DNA of 64,000 nt from Nyssa sinensis (GCA_008638375.1 CM018031.1:61682688-61746687); one strand, 5' to 3'. Positions 37,765 through 55,374 are shown, counted from the first letter of the stretch. Notes: generated by a model not told the origin, from the letters alone. Made by a program: numbers and translations.

Positions 37765-40700
37765 TCTAGTACCAATTCAAGTAAAAAAAAATCAAAACTA
37801 CATAAATAAATGATTCATACAAATTATAAATGGCATAAAAATGATCAGTTTACCACAAGAAAAGAAGTATCTACACCGTCAGCTTCTAGTTCCTCCAGAA
37901 TTCCTCTGCCTTGAGTGTCATTGGCAACCTAGCAATTAATTTGGGTGTACATGTGAGGACTTTAAGAGACCTTATTTCCATATAGAAAAAAAAATTAAAG
38001 TATAAAAACATTCAAGCTTTCATTTTATAAATAATGGATTCATTAAAGCACAACCAAGGGGGGCGAACCTGTAAACAAAAGAGACGGCCCAAAACAAAAC
38101 TAGAGCCTCGTGTCTCCCAAAAACTCTACAAAGAAATCTTCATAAGAAACTTATGGCTCCACTATTCAAATATACAAAACTCTCAAAACAAAAACTTTTA
38201 ACCTACAAGGGACACTTCTTCCCCTAAAAGAATTCTCCCATTTCTTTGTTTCAATAATTGGCCTCCACCATGCATTTGTTTGTAGACCAAAACTCCAAAG
38301 CCATTTCCCAAGAAGAGCCCGATTGAACACCCTCAACTCTTTTATCCCCAAGTCTCCTTCACTAATTGGGGCTCTTATTTTATTCCAACCTATAAGATGG
38401 ATTTTTCTCTCATCTCCCTCCTTTCCACCCCAAAGAAAATAAAAAATAAAAAATAAAAGTATAGTTACTTTATGAAGAAGGGCTTTCCACGGTAAAGAGA
38501 AGAAAGAAATCCTATATTTTGAATTTGTAGGTAAAATTTCTTGAGTGATTGTTGCAGAGTGCAGATACTTGGTACACCACTTGTGGACATAGCCACAAGT
38601 CAGCTTCCCATTGGTGCAGAGTATGAAAAAAATGCCACATAAATTTGACATCATACTCATCCAATCCTTGGTTGTCACTAGCCCAATCAAATGACGACAT
38701 GTGTCCTATTATCATGGTGGTTCCTTATGCAAGCCAATGTACAGAGTGTTTTGGCTCCAGGCCTAAGTAGGAAGCACTTCTGAGTTAGTCTTGAGATTAG
38801 TTTCTCATCTAGAGTCAAGCCAATATGCCTTGAAGTCATGATCTCGTAGTTCAAGCCTATCCTGGTTCCCTAACACGACTAATGTTTTCCTCAGTCCTCC
38901 GCAGTATACTTTCTATTGGGGACACATCTTGTCACTCAGTGACTGTTTGAAGCTCGTGACAGACTCTGAGGAATTCTATAAATTCGGTGTGAGCCACATA
39001 TAGTATGGCCTACGAGCAGCGCTATATTCCTCGAGTTTTAAGGTCATGTGACTTGGTGGCTAAAGTTATGGGTTCACCAAGGTTTAGTTTGTTTTGATTC
39101 AATTATAAATCTTGATCCTTCTAAAGAAATAGATTCCTTAAGTATTTCAGACGTGAAGTCACCATTTTTTTTTATAAGTAAGAATTGTATAAATAAAGGT
39201 GCCTAAGGAGGGCATCAAGGGCAAAAACCCCAAAAGATTACATCTGATTTAGAGAATCCAAAAAATCTACATAAGAAGAGACATTTACAGGGAAAACCTC
39301 TTTGGCCCAAAAAAATAATAAGCGCAAAAAAACATCTTTAAAGAAAGGAGTAGAGAGCTCCCGATCTTCGAAGACACGATTGTTCCTTTCAATCCCAATA
39401 CACCACAAGAGGCAAATTGGGGCCATTCTCCAAATCCTCTTAATCTCATTTGGAAGGTTGCACCCTTCCCAAGCTAACAGAAAGTCTTTGACGGAGCCTA
39501 ATATAACCCAGGAGACACGAACAGGGCAAGAACAAGATTCCAGCAGCTCCAAGAAACATAACAATGGATGAGGACGTGATCCACCCTTTCCTCATCATTC
39601 TTACAAAAATAGCATCTGCTAGCAAAAAAAAAGCCCATTTTCTTCAAGTTTTTTGTAGTTAAGATGGCCTTCCAAGAGGCTTCCCAGGCAAAGAAGGAAG
39701 CTTTAGGGGAGGCCTTAGTGAGCTTCCATGGAAAAAGAGGGTTATCACAATCGAACATGCTCTTGTAGAAAAAGCTAACAAAAATAGATTTCTTATCGGG
39801 CATCCAAATTCTCCTATCCTCCCTACCGTCCATAGCCCGGAAATTGTTGATGCGACGAAGGAAAGAGCCCACCTCTTCAAGCTCCCAGTCAAAAAAGTCT
39901 CTCCTAAAACGGGCGGTCCATATAAGCTCATTCCCTACTCTCTCCATACACTCACTAGCTCAAACCGCCTTGTTGCTAGCCATACTGTATAACATAGGGA
40001 ATTTCGCCCTCAACGACTCGACCCTAGCCCAGACATGATCCCAGAATTTCACTCTATCACCATTTCCAATAACAAAACGGCATCTATCCTTGAAAATCCT
40101 CCAGTCGCCTCTAATGAAGCCCCAAAGACCACAACCCCTCGGGCCCACTGCATTGCCCGAGCACCCATACTTGGAAGCGATGATCTCCTTCCAAAGCTCC
40201 CTATCACTTTTGCCAAATTTCCATAACCATTTCCCTAGCAGGACTGTATTAAAGAATCTCAAATCCTTCACCCCTAAACCCCCAAGGGACACTGTCTTCT
40301 TGATTTTATCCCAAGCAACTAAGTGAATCTTTCTACAATCACTGTCGTGTCCCCATAAGAAATCTCTTTGAATCTTCTCCAATCTTCTGCTAACTGTCTT
40401 AGGCATACGAAAGAAAGACATGAAATAAGTAGGGAGGTTTGTCAAGGAACTTTTAAGAAGGGTGAGCCTGTCTCCCTTAGAGAGGAGCTGGCCTTTCCAA
40501 CCTGACAGCTTACTAAGAAACCTTTCAACCACAGGATCCCAAACCCCAATTGATCTCGAGGGAGCTCCCAACGGAAGACCCAAGTAAACCAGTGGGAAGC
40601 AGCCCACTCTACAGCCCAGAGTACTGGCTAAAATGTCCATCTCTTGGATCGGCCCTACCGGGGTAATGACGCTTTTGGCAAGATTGATCCGCAATCTGAC

Positions 40701-43700
40701 ACAGCTTCAAAACACATGAGAATACATCGAACAAAGTGAAACTGACGCATTGAGGGGTCACAAAAAACGATGGTGTTGTTAGCAAACAATAGGTGGGAAA
40801 TGGAAGCACCTCCACCCCCTCTGTCCCCCACATGGAAGCCTTTGATGAGGCCCACATCCTTGGCACGGACCATAAAACGACTCAAGGCCTCCATAGCGAT
40901 CACGAAGAGAAAAGGGGAAAGGGGGTCCCCCTGTCTCAATCCTCTAGAAGAATGGAAGAAACCTGCAGGGGAGCCATTGACGAGGATCAAAAAGGAGACT
41001 GTGGATATGCACGCCTGAATCCACCTCCGCCACTTGCCCCCAAAACTCATCTTAGCCAACATACCCAATAAGAAACTCCAATTAACATGGTCAAAGGCCT
41101 TTTCAATATCAAGCTTGCACACAAGCCCCTTCCTTTTCTGTTTAATCCTAGAATCAATGCATTCATTAGCTATGAGGGCTGCGTCCAAGATTTGACGGCC
41201 CTTCACAAAAGCATTTTGACTGGGAGAGATAATACTACCCATCATCTTCTTCATTCTTAAGGAAAGAACCTTTGCTATCAGTTTGTAAACACTGCTCACT
41301 AGACTTATCGGGCGGAAGTCCTTGACGCAATTAGCTCCTTCTTTCTTAGGAATGAGGGCAATGAAAGAAGCATTGAGGCTTCGCTCAAATCCCCCCTCCC
41401 TGTGAAAAGTCCCAAAAACTGCCATCACATCCGATTTCAACACATCCCAACATTTTTTAAAGAAGGCCATAGTGAACCCGTCAGGGCCTGGAGCTTTATC
41501 CCTATTGCATGCCTCTAAGACTCTCACCACTTCATCCTCTGAGAAAGGGATCTCCAAATTAGAGGCTTCCTCTCCGTTTAGACTTTTCAATAGCATATCA
41601 TCCACCCCGGGTCTCCAACTGCACGGCTCAGTGTAAAGGCTAGAATAAAAGTCAACAATACCCCTTCTGATAGGCTCCTCCTTGGTGAGAACTTGATCAT
41701 TAATAACAATAGGGAAAATTTTATTCTTTCTATAGTGAGAAGAAGCCATTCTGTGAAAAAATTTAGTGTTGCGGTTACCTTCTTTAAGCCAGACGGCACG
41801 AGATTTTTGTCTCCAAGAGATTTCCTCCATCTTAAGAATCTATCCAATTTGGCCCTTTAGGCCATCTCTTTCACTCCTTTTTTTCAGTAGAGAGAGAGAG
41901 CCCCGCTGATTGTCCAATTCCATCAGGTTATTCAGTAAGGATTGCTTCCTGACCTGAATTGAGCCAAAGACTTCACGATTCCACTTTCTAAGGTCTTCTT
42001 TGAGGAGCTTCAGCTTTCTGGCAATGCAAAAGCTTAGAGACCCAGCCACAACATAAGATTCCCACCAATTTCTCACCAATCCACGAAACCTTCATGATCA
42101 AGCCACATGTTTTCAAATCTAAAGGGGCTTCTACCTGCACTAAAACCCCCGTAGTACAGCATGACAGGATGATGGTCAGAGAAAGGCCGTGGCAAGCACT
42201 TTTGGGAGATACCCGGAAAAACATCCTCCCAATTGTTCACCACTAGAAATCTATTCAAACGGGACATAGCAGGTTGATGACCTCCTCGGGACCAAGTGAA
42301 TCTCCCTCCCTCCAGATGTAAATCCACCAGGCTTTGAGAATTTATGAACTCATTAAAGTTCCTCATAGCCACGGTCAATCTTCCACTCCCCAGCCTCTCA
42401 TCAGGGTTTCGCACAACATTGAAATCCCCCCCGAGACACCAAGGGACTTGCCAAGAGGAGAGTGTCGACTGTAACTCACCATTGCAATCATTGCTCAACC
42501 CAAGTCCTATAATGTGCTCTTCAAACTAATTACATGCACTAACTATTATAAATAAGAGTGACACACTCCTCTGACATCATGGTATTGTACTGTGCATGAG
42601 AGGTGCACTTCATCAGTATTCTTTCACGTGCTAGTCTAAACTCCTCTCCCTCTCTAGATTGTCTCAACTTTCAATCTCCACATCATTTCAGGAATCCTCG
42701 TTATCAAGCATGTGATTGACACTTTAGACATGATCCACTCCCTTCTGATCTACTCAAAAATAAATAAATTTACCTAAATGAAATTGTATGCTAAATTACA
42801 TCAGAAAAGCATCATGCCTTGTCTAACTTTGGGGACAATTATTTCCCTTTCAAAGTGGTGTCAATTGGGCCTGCTATAGTGACTAATAAGCAAAATGGCA
42901 ACCTCATGTTGCATTCTTAAGATTATTGTCAAACAATGCCAATAAGGTTTATGAGATTTTTTTTAACAGCAATAAGTTCATAATTCAATCGACCTGTCAT
43001 TTAATATGCAAATACAAGACCAAAACATTGGCTTATAACTTGTAATTCAGCAGGAGAACAGATGAGCAACAAAATTAGAACCTTGGAAATCAGCCTTGGA
43101 TTTAAGCCCAAACGTGCTGCACAAGTTAAGGCATTCCCTGCGTTACCACCTCCTTGAACCTATGAAACAAAAATGTCAAAAAACGATTAGAATCTCTCTT
43201 TATGTGATAAGTTAATTATAAATATTATACTAATTAAAAAACACTAAAAGTCGAGAAATCTCAATGCTTCTACCCATGTTGTCCATCACATTAAAACATT
43301 ACTATATTTTTAGAACATTTAAGTAGCTTTTAATAGTAAAACCTAAGTTTTATTGAGTTATTATATTGGGTAGTATTAGTTTTGAAAAGTTTCTACGGGT
43401 TTAATGAAACCTATAAATTGGCTGTATTGGTGTAAAAAGGAATTTTCCCAAAAAATGACTTAGGATTAAGGGGGAAAAATGATATTGGAAGAGCTTTGCT
43501 CTCTCTTTCTCTCTCCCCCATCCCATCCCTTCCCTTGTCTCCCTCGATCTTTCTTTTGATAACAATGATAAAATGAAGCAAAGTTGATTGAGAACAACAT
43601 TTCATGCAGCTCCCGCATAATCTCATAAATTCTAATAAGTCATCAATCACCTGAATTTACCAATCTATAGAAGAGCAATGACAGATGAACAAATTTTAAA

Positions 43701-45340
43701 TACCAAAAAAGAAAAATGACTTGGCTGTAGTATTCCAAGGCAAAATGAACACCATTATGCTTAATTCCAAAATTGCCCTGACCAGATGAGTTCATACAAA
43801 ATTTAAATTTATAAATGTTGTTTATAAGCATAGTAGCTAATCGTGGAAAGCTTGCACCATAAACTCCTCCTTACAAACTTTAGTTCACTCTATTCTTACA
43901 ATATTTGGCTTCTTTGTTATTTCCATTCTGTGGGTGCCAGATTCCATTGTATAAATTAAGGACGTGTCCTACCCTTTTCAGTGATGAGTTGGACCATTTG
44001 TCACATGGACATGACTATTTAATCACCTACTGACACATCCACCAATAATATGGTGTCAGTTCCCTCTACCGAAGTGATCATGCCAGTTCGTTGTAAGTAT
44101 CAATGTACTCAATACCTTGACCCTGAACTTGGGCTTAAGATATTGCTGAGGTCATATGAAAATTGCCTTCCTTTAAGGTGAATTAAGGCAACATAATCTT
44201 TGAGCTACATGTCTTAGGTTGAGCTTGTCATGAGTTCCTCAAGCTAGTACTCCCTATTGAACTTAGACCTCCTGCATAATAGCGAGGTAGTAATGATAAT
44301 GGCTCCTCTTGTGGGGTTGATCCAATAATGAAAGGCTATGGTGCAGGCTCAGTAACTCAAAAAATCAAAATTGACATAACTTTCCATATAATGAAAAGGT
44401 TTAGATGCATCATAAAATTAATATCATCCAAGTTCCTAATTAGCACCTGAGCTACTGTGTTGACTCACTAAGTTTCTATATTGCCATATAAAGGAGATGT
44501 ATTCTCAAGGCACCAAACTCCAGTTCAGGGGCCATTTAATTTAGGGGGTATTTGGATATTGGGTGTCATTGAAGGTATCAAATTCAAGTTTGAAGACTGA
44601 AAATGCACGTTTCTAACATCATCAGAAAATTACTAACTGAAGTGCACCATAGAATAGGCCATCCTCTGGGCATCTCCAATGATTACCCAAATCTTGACTC
44701 AGTTTTAATTTTGAGTAAAAATCATCAAAAACAGCCATTCACTGGTTTACTCAAATCCACACCAAGTCCATTTTTACTCAAACTTAAACCCAAATCTGCA
44801 AAACACAGTCCAAAGCCAAATTTAAAACTTTTGGAACAAGGTTGAAATTATTTTGGGACATGATGGGAATTTTTCAAAAGATTTGAGTCAGACTACATGT
44901 GACTATTGAAGAGCTTCATATCAAATGAAAATTTTAGTCAAATTTGATTAAACATTGGAGATGGCCATAGCCAAGAGTACCTTCAAGCTCGTGCTTCGGA
45001 TCTTGGCATCCGGCGTAGGATAAGCAACCACAGTAGCCAAGAAGTCCACCGACACAGCACCACATCCTAGCTGCTAACATACACCTCCAATTAATCAGAA
45101 TATACACAAGTAACATATAATTTGAGTCAAGTCATAATTTAATTAAAAAAAAGTTTGTTCAGTTAACATGCGTTAAGATTATGTCGAGTCATATCGCTCC
45201 GGAATGATAGGCGCATGTTAGAAAATGAACTTTGGCTAAAGATTTTTATAGAGAGGGGAACGCACGACTTTGCGATTATCGGGGAGAGGAGGAAGAGCCG
45301 GCGATAATTCAGAGGAAGCCTGAATCGATGGATACGACAT
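26542..45340 (-). CDS. pfkB-family carbohydrate kinase, intact, 12 exons, 386 aa
   Basis: Ribokinase-fold kinase that would phosphorylate a sugar or nucleoside with ATP; the substrate is not deducible. Exons (transcript order): 45266-45340, 44981-45070, 43082-43159, 37854-37928, 37033-37085, 35706-35856, 34802-34912, 31603-31729, 31375-31499, 29840-29978, 26801-26853, 26542-26625. Phases add up to 387 codons including TAA. Motifs: [14 protein letters not shown] near residue 26, [19 protein letters not shown] (57-75, pfkB signature 1 region), VTLGEDGC (238-245) and DTTGAGDAF (327-335, signature 2; catalytic Asp about 333). Length fits plant pfkB-like proteins such as the At5g43910 type (from memory). 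The start is the first in-frame ATG, before [17 protein letters not shown]. No transit peptide is obvious. The exon 7 donor is GC (CAG|GCAAGC). The exon 8 donor has two in-phase candidates; GTGCGT was preferred because it keeps MLERSVT. Confidence 0.93.
27262..27372 (+). repeat. Diverged direct repeat, copy 1 (the 'empty site' of the 28.2-29.4 kb element)
   Basis: The stretch GTCTGTTGGTAAGGCAT ... ACCATCCAATTTTAAAACCTGG ... ATTAAATTAAGTGACCTGAG recurs, diverged, as 28,105-28,192 joined to 29,354-29,385. Copy 1 lacks the material between those two pieces, so it shows the arrangement before that insertion. Confidence 0.7.
27373..28030 (+). mobile_element. LINE 3' fragment interrupted by plastid accD sequence
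   Basis: The plus-strand reading [26 protein letters not shown] and [19 protein letters not shown] are the zf-RVT region of an L1-type LINE. The 3' end after 27,950 (GGGTTGCTCCCCTTTTGGCG ... poly-A at 28,019-28,027) is LINE 3' untranslated sequence. The two LINE parts are separated by about 215 bp of accD-like DNA (separate entry). It lies in pfkB intron 10, antisense to the gene. Confidence 0.75.
27728..27946 (+). pseudogene. accD: Fragment of plastid accD (acetyl-CoA carboxylase carboxyltransferase beta subunit)
   Basis: The frame reads [20 protein letters not shown], then [14 protein letters not shown] and [18 protein letters not shown]. This is the zinc-ribbon region of plastid AccD (four Cys pattern C-x2-C ... 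C-x2-C: CKIC and CEQC). About 65-70 codons survive. It then breaks at TCAAACTTCAGATAGAATCG, where a 7-base insertion repeats TTCA before the expected DRIELS codons. There is no start or carboxyltransferase domain. As it lies inside a nuclear LINE, it is a nuclear plastid-derived fragment (NUPT), not a working gene. Confidence 0.85.
28193..29356. mobile_element. Non-autonomous PIF/Harbinger-like element with a nested element
   Basis: Ends read GTACCCATTTGGGGGAGCTTC on the left and, reverse-complemented, GAGCCCGTTTAGCGGGGCTTC on the right. A TAA (or TAAGT) is repeated at both sides: ATTAAGT before and CTAAGT after. The duplicated copy at 27,262-27,372 shows the uninterrupted ATTAAATTAAGTGACCTGAG, which supports the boundaries. 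There is no transposase. A second TIR element (28,268-28,768) sits inside. Located in pfkB intron 10. Confidence 0.65.
28268..28768. mobile_element. GTGTCCGACAC-rich TIR element, nested copy
   Basis: Ends read GAAGCATGGATATGAACAC on the left and, reverse-complemented, GTATGAAACATAGACACC on the right. The interior has motifs such as GACGTGTCCGACACGACACTC and GTGTCTGAGCGTGTC. A larger relative lies at 61,108-62,168 with CTATGAAGCACGGATAC termini. Class unknown; no coding capacity. Confidence 0.5.
30868..31090 (-). mobile_element. Short LINE zf-RVT fragment
   Basis: The minus strand reads [20 protein letters not shown], which matches the zinc-binding C-x2-C ... HLFxHC motif at the 3' end of plant LINE polyproteins, followed by [14 protein letters not shown]. 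An A-rich tail on the minus strand follows (T run at 30,869-30,877). It lies in pfkB intron 9. No target duplication is certain. Confidence 0.65.
31165..31244. repeat. Perfect 33-bp inverted repeat with 14-nt loop
   Basis: The arm at 31165-31197 (AATTCATTAGTGAAGTTCAT ... CAATTGT) is an exact reverse complement of 31212-31244, separated by 14 bases (31198-31211). It lies in pfkB intron 9, about 130 bp downstream of exon 9 on the minus strand. It would form a stable stem in the pre-mRNA. It does not look like a MITE terminus, and no larger arms extend it. Confidence 0.9.
32922..32938. repeat. Homopolymeric G run
   Basis: Sixteen consecutive G follow a T-rich stretch within pfkB intron 7; on the transcribed strand this is a C run. 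Confidence 0.85.
33660..33930. repeat. Degenerate tandem array of TTGGTCGACCAA-like units
   Basis: The palindrome TTGGTCGACCAA and variants (TTGGTTGACCAA, TTGGTCAACTAA, TTGATCAACAAA, TTGGTCGACCAT) recur about nine times at 20-45 bp spacing inside pfkB intron 7. Flanking AT-rich DNA (about 32,940-34,150) may be one decayed LTR-type element, but no LTR pair was identified. Confidence 0.65.
35857..37032. other. pfkB intron 5, mostly featureless apart from an RTE remnant
   Basis: AT-rich intron sequence. The only recognisable piece is the RTE-type LINE tail at 36,730-36,915. An 18-bp A run lies at about 36,502-36,519. Confidence 0.55.
36730..36915 (-). mobile_element. RTE-clade LINE 3' remnant
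   Basis: The minus strand reads [20 protein letters not shown], then [19 protein letters not shown]. This matches the highly recognisable C-terminal phrase of plant RTE LINEs (grGrPk.tW.evvkkDm...gL.edmalDr..Wr..Ih..dP). Stops replace Trp and other residues. It ends in the usual AGGCTTTGTTGGG stretch. Confidence 0.7.
38022..38480 (-). mobile_element. 5'-truncated LINE (family B) fragment in pfkB intron 3
   Basis: The minus strand reads [20 protein letters not shown], then [20 protein letters not shown] and WLWSFG. This is the conserved RT-to-zf-RVT linker of plant LINEs (FLWGg...kiHlv.WdkvcpP...GGLGi.dl..fN.[10 protein letters not shown]). The frame is then lost, and the 3' untranslated part runs to about 38,022. 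Confidence 0.7.
38720..39150. other. Unassigned intron sequence of low AT content
   Basis: This part of pfkB intron 3, between two LINE insertions, is less AT-rich than the surroundings. It has a repeat-like look (TTGGTTCCCTAACACGAC-style phrases on either strand) but no coding frame, LTR pair or TIR was found. Confidence 0.35.
39167..42472 (-). mobile_element. L1-type LINE (family A), partial endonuclease + RT + zf-RVT, in pfkB intron 3
   Basis: Same orientation as the host gene. A 391-codon open frame (40,655-41,830) carries RT motifs: [72 protein letters not shown], and FANN in place of FADD (about 40,773-40,784). Upstream (42,073-42,472) the endonuclease end is present ([23 protein letters not shown]). 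Downstream are the thumb and zf-RVT (39,238-40,694). Direct repeats AAGTCACCATT (39156-39166) and AACTCACCATT (42473-42483) flank it, 10 of 11. It is 5'-truncated inside the endonuclease. Same family as 6,789-10,758 and 55,375-57,364. Confidence 0.92.
44668..44966. mobile_element. MITE with about 35-bp TIRs (GGCATCTCCAATG termini)
   Basis: The left end GGGCATCTCCAATGATTACC and the right end, reverse-complemented, GGCCATCTCCAATGTTTAAT align over about 35 bp, each then reading CAAAT(C)TTGACT(C/A)A. About 300 bp, no coding capacity, in pfkB intron 2 and ending only 14 bp from exon 2. The CATCTCCAATG terminus is shared with the MITE at 54,829. Confidence 0.72.
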
Positions 45341-45400
45341 TTTTGCCCTGAAACTTCTCCAGCGGACATTAGTTCCTGTTTTGTATATAGATATAATTAT
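45341..45400 (-). promoter_or_regulatory. Probable core promoter of the pfkB kinase gene
   Basis: Reading the minus strand, TCTATATACAAAAC (about 45,378-45,391) lies roughly 40-50 bases before the ATG at 45,340 and is the best TATA-like match. A short leader is implied. Inferred from position only. Confidence 0.35.
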
Positions 45401-46727
45401 ACTGTAAATAAACAAAGAAAAGAAAAAAATGACGTAATCCAGCAGCGTACGTTAGTGTTTTAGATAAGACGACCTGGTTGTGGAAGCGAAGAAGGAAACA
45501 CCGGAGCGTGAAGCAGAAGAAGAAGAATAGGGAAAGGAAACAGAGCATTGAGACACCGGAAGCGTGGCGCTAGGAAGTGAGAAGAGTGTTGCCATTTTCA
45601 AAATGCAGTGGCGCCGGGCGCGTGTCCAACAGTTTCAAGACGAGAGAGAGGGGAGAGGGGATGGGTGGATGAGGGGGGAAGGGCTGTGGTTGGAGTCTCC
45701 ACTTACTAAATAAAAAATAAAAATAAAATGGGCCAATTGGGTTCTGTAAGAAATTAACAAGGATTAACAACAATAGCTTGAAAAAAAAAATAATTTCCTG
45801 GGCCATGTAACAAAAAATGTCACAGCATGAAAATGATATATGTATATATATATATCTATTACCTAAGGTTGGTCGTCATTGAAAAAAAATAACATTTTTA
45901 CCCTTTCTTTATTAATCTCTTATTATTTATTTCTTTTACCCCCTAATCTGCCTATTTTGTTATTTTATAATTTTATTCTTTTATATTTTTATCTTTTCAT
46001 TAATTAATTTATTATAATTTATGCTTCTTTAATGAGTTATTCTCGTTCTGATATTGATGATTATATCAATCTAATTGTAATATACATGATATAGTACACA
46101 AATCAAACATGTGTGAGCAACACTAGGTGTATGTATGTGCGTGCGCACGCTTGTTGAAACATTGTGTATATATGTATATTTAGGTCCAACAAAGATGGCC
46201 CTTTCGCAGTCTAATGCCATTCTACCATAATTTAAACCTGCCCCAAGCTCATCCCTGACCGAAGGGCAGGACACATCTAAGCCATACAAAAATTTAGAAC
46301 CTCTAAACCAGATGATGCTACTTAAACATGAAAAACAGGTAAACAGGCATCTGTTTTGCAGCATTTGGCTTCAAACAATTTTCCACCTGATGATATATGC
46401 ACCCTCCCGTTGAATTTCTTTCCTTTTTGTTAACTAGAAATGAAAATGAATTCCATAAAAACAAACGGAAACAAAAGGAGAACTCTCAGTTCAATCCATC
46501 AATGTACCAAGAAAAAATAAATTAAAAATAAATTAGCAAATATGCAACATGGAGTGTCCAAACTTACATCTCCGTTTGTATGGTAATGAATTAAAAAGGT
46601 CAAAATTAGAAACCAAAGTACTCCCCAAATATGAAAATCGCAGCAATCCCAAACTCCTACCTACATGAAAAAGGCCACTTTTTCTGAATAGCCGTGGCCC
46701 TTCTGTACTGTACATTTCAAAAATTCT
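45401..46727. other. Intergenic region between pfkB promoter and RLK 3' end
   Basis: Contains a GC-richer patch (about 45,440-45,680) directly upstream of the pfkB gene, then AT-rich sequence with short (TA)n around 45,838-45,855. No gene, RNA or transposon recognised. Confidence 0.55.
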
Positions 46728-52977
<6,250 letters not shown>

Positions 52978-54290
52978 CTGGTAAGAGATTTCATAATCAC
53001 AGTCATTAACTTAAAAAAAAAAAGTGTCTCAAAAAGAAAGAAAGAAATAAAAAAACGAGGAAGGAGAGGGCATTGAAATGAAATGCTTATCATCTAATTG
53101 TTAAACATCACATAAAAAATTTAAAAGAATAAAAAATCTGACTTTGCTGCAGCTCTAATGATAAACCAGAAACTATTATGAGCCATTTAATAATGCATCT
53201 CATAACTATTACCAAGAGGGTTCCTTAATTTGGGTGTCATTTACCTTTTCTTTTACCCAATTAGGCACCACCACCCCCCATACTTCTATTTTTTCTCCTT
53301 ACCAGTGTTCTACTTTCATATTTCAAAATACCATTCCTGATTACATTAGTATCTTATTTTTAAATTTACTGGATGTCTAACAAAGATAACATATAAAATC
53401 ATCGATCATTTACAATTCATTTGGATGGAGAGAAACGAAAAAATTCATATGGAGTAATACATAAACATCTCATTTGGATTCTTAAGTAGGAGAGGGAAAA
53501 AAAAAGATTTGGAGAAAAAGAACAGGTGATAAAGATCTATTCTCCAATCTCTCCAAAACTGGAGAAATTGGGAGAAAAAAGAAACATGTTTAATGAATTT
53601 TTTAAAATACCAAATATATCCTTAAAATTTGTGTTAAAATTTAATATTATTGTAATAAAATGGATTAAATTTTCAAATGGTTTATCCACGTTCTTTACTT
53701 TTTTCTCCCACTAATTATCTCCAACTAATATTCAAACAAGAGATTTTTATTTTCTTCTCGTTTCTCTCCTAAATATTTGAAACAAGGTGAAGACGAACGC
53801 TTTCTTTACTTTTCTTCTCTTTTCTCTTCTATTGTCAATTATCATTTCTTTCTTTTCTCTCCAAAACTTTCAAACAATTTGTTAAAGTAATGATTTAAAA
53901 TTATTACATCCTCAACCTACCAATATGTCATTTGCTCAGTGCAATGGTAAAAGTTTGTGCCGTCAAGCGTCAACCATGAAACGCAAGCTCGAGTCTGACT
54001 TATTACGATGACAGGTTGGGTTTGTAACAGATCCCCCCCCTCCTAACGACATACAGTAGCCAACCCAACATTGATTACTAGCCTTCGTTTTCATCCTAAA
54101 CAAGTATATGTATTAGCTCAGTGCCTTGATATCACCCGGACTCCATGTTTCTACTCAAATTCACTAATAAAACCTTGAGAGTATATTAAAAGAACTTCTT
54201 AATAAACAACAATGTAATCTCTCTACTTATTTGTTAGCACTTAACACTTCCATCAAATACCTGCTATAGATGGGAGTTCACCTTCTTCTT
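52978..54290. other. Region upstream of the last recognised RLK exon
   Basis: Contains a probable MITE (about 53,413-53,884) whose two ends both read TTTGGA...GGAGAGAAA-like (left TTTGGATGGAGAGAAACG; right reverse complement TTTGAAAGTTTTGGAGAGAAAAG). A weak tRNA-like stretch lies near 53,935-54,030. No RLK N-terminal exon was found. Confidence 0.45.
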
Positions 54291-54828
54291 CTTTTTTTAT
54301 AACCTGTATATATATAAAAGGCGCCTGAGAGAGTGAACACATATTTCTAAGCGAGGGATATGAAATTAGTGTCTTAAAAATCCCCAAAAAATCTACCAAA
54401 GATCATACATACAATGGAAAGACCCTTGGCCCAAATATACAATAAACTAAAAAAAACTATCTTTCAATGAAAAAGGAGCTTTCTTAATCCCCCTCAAAAA
54501 TTCTACTATTACACTCCCTAAGCTCTAAATCAAACAAATAAGAACCATTCTCCTTATTGAGCTAGCCCCCTTCCTCACCCTCCCCAACTCAAAAGCAGCT
54601 CTCTCAAAGAAGGTGGTTACCCAAGAACACCCGAAGATGTAGAACACAAAACTCTAGCAATTTCTAGCCATTGCACAGTGAACTAGAAGATGATCAACAA
54701 TCTCCATATCCTCCTTGCACATACAACATTAGTTTACCAAATAATAGCCCATGTTTCTAAAGATTACCCATAGACAATATAACTCCCCAAGTTGCAAAAC
54801 AATAAGGAAAAAAAAAATCACCTTAGAG

Positions 54829-55097
54829 CATTTCCAATGCAAAATGCCATTTGGGTCATGCCAAATCTATATTTTCACATTATTATAGTACCAAAATGCT
54901 ATATTTTGACAACTTTGATCCGATGCTAGTATGCTATTTTTTAGCACAAGTAATCCAAAACAAAATGATGAAATCCTGCTATAAAAGGATCATCTAGGAT
55001 GGAGGCAGGACGAATGGCACACCGTTAGCAACAATTTTGACATCTTGGCCAAATTTTGGAATTGACATGGCATTTGGCACATGCATTGGAGATGCAC
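54829..55097. mobile_element. Tourist-like MITE inside the old LINE
   Basis: Left end GAGCATTTCCAATGCAAAATGCC. The right end, reverse-complemented, is GTGCATCTCCAATGCATGTGCC, so about 22 bp of near-matching TIR. TTA lies on both sides (ACCTTA|GAGC and GCAC|TTAGTT). About 270 bp, no coding frame. Its removal restores continuous LINE 3' sequence. Confidence 0.78.
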
Positions 55098-55374
55098 TTA
55101 GTTGGAACTCCTGAACCCGTATCAACTTCCAAGAGAACTACAGACTTCTCCCGCCCATTAACTCCTTGTAATAAGAACTAACCATGAAGGTCGTGGGACT
55201 ATTTAAAGTTCACAACAGAGTATCCCCCCTTCCCTCAACTACCCTGAATCTATGCAGGACCTCCAACAAGTGTGCCACTTCCTTTACCTTCGAGTTGTGA
55301 AAATTCCTTCTAAAACACGGATTTCACACCATCTTCCCACTGTCGCAAGAATAGCAATCAGCAACTAGCGCCTC

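Noticed and set aside
38455..38462. AAAGTATA as a target duplication for the 38.0-38.5 kb LINE
   Set aside because: Only 8 bp, AT-rich, and the left copy sits about 20-35 bp away from the apparent LINE end; chance match likely.
40655..41830. 391-codon open frame as a possible host gene
   Set aside because: It is the RT domain of a LINE with flanking target duplications, and its catalytic pair is FANN, so it is neither a host gene nor an active RT.
45163..45369. 68-codon open frame on the minus strand ([10 protein letters not shown]...)
   Set aside because: It overlaps pfkB exon 1 in a different frame. The frame starting at 45,340 joins by a good donor to [14 protein letters not shown] and matches the family, so this one is a shadow.
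53935..54030. Possible second tRNA-derived SINE (GCTCAGTGCAATGG ... GCTCGAGTCTG)
   Set aside because: A-box and B-box resemblance is weak and no flanking duplication was found, so it is not listed as an element.
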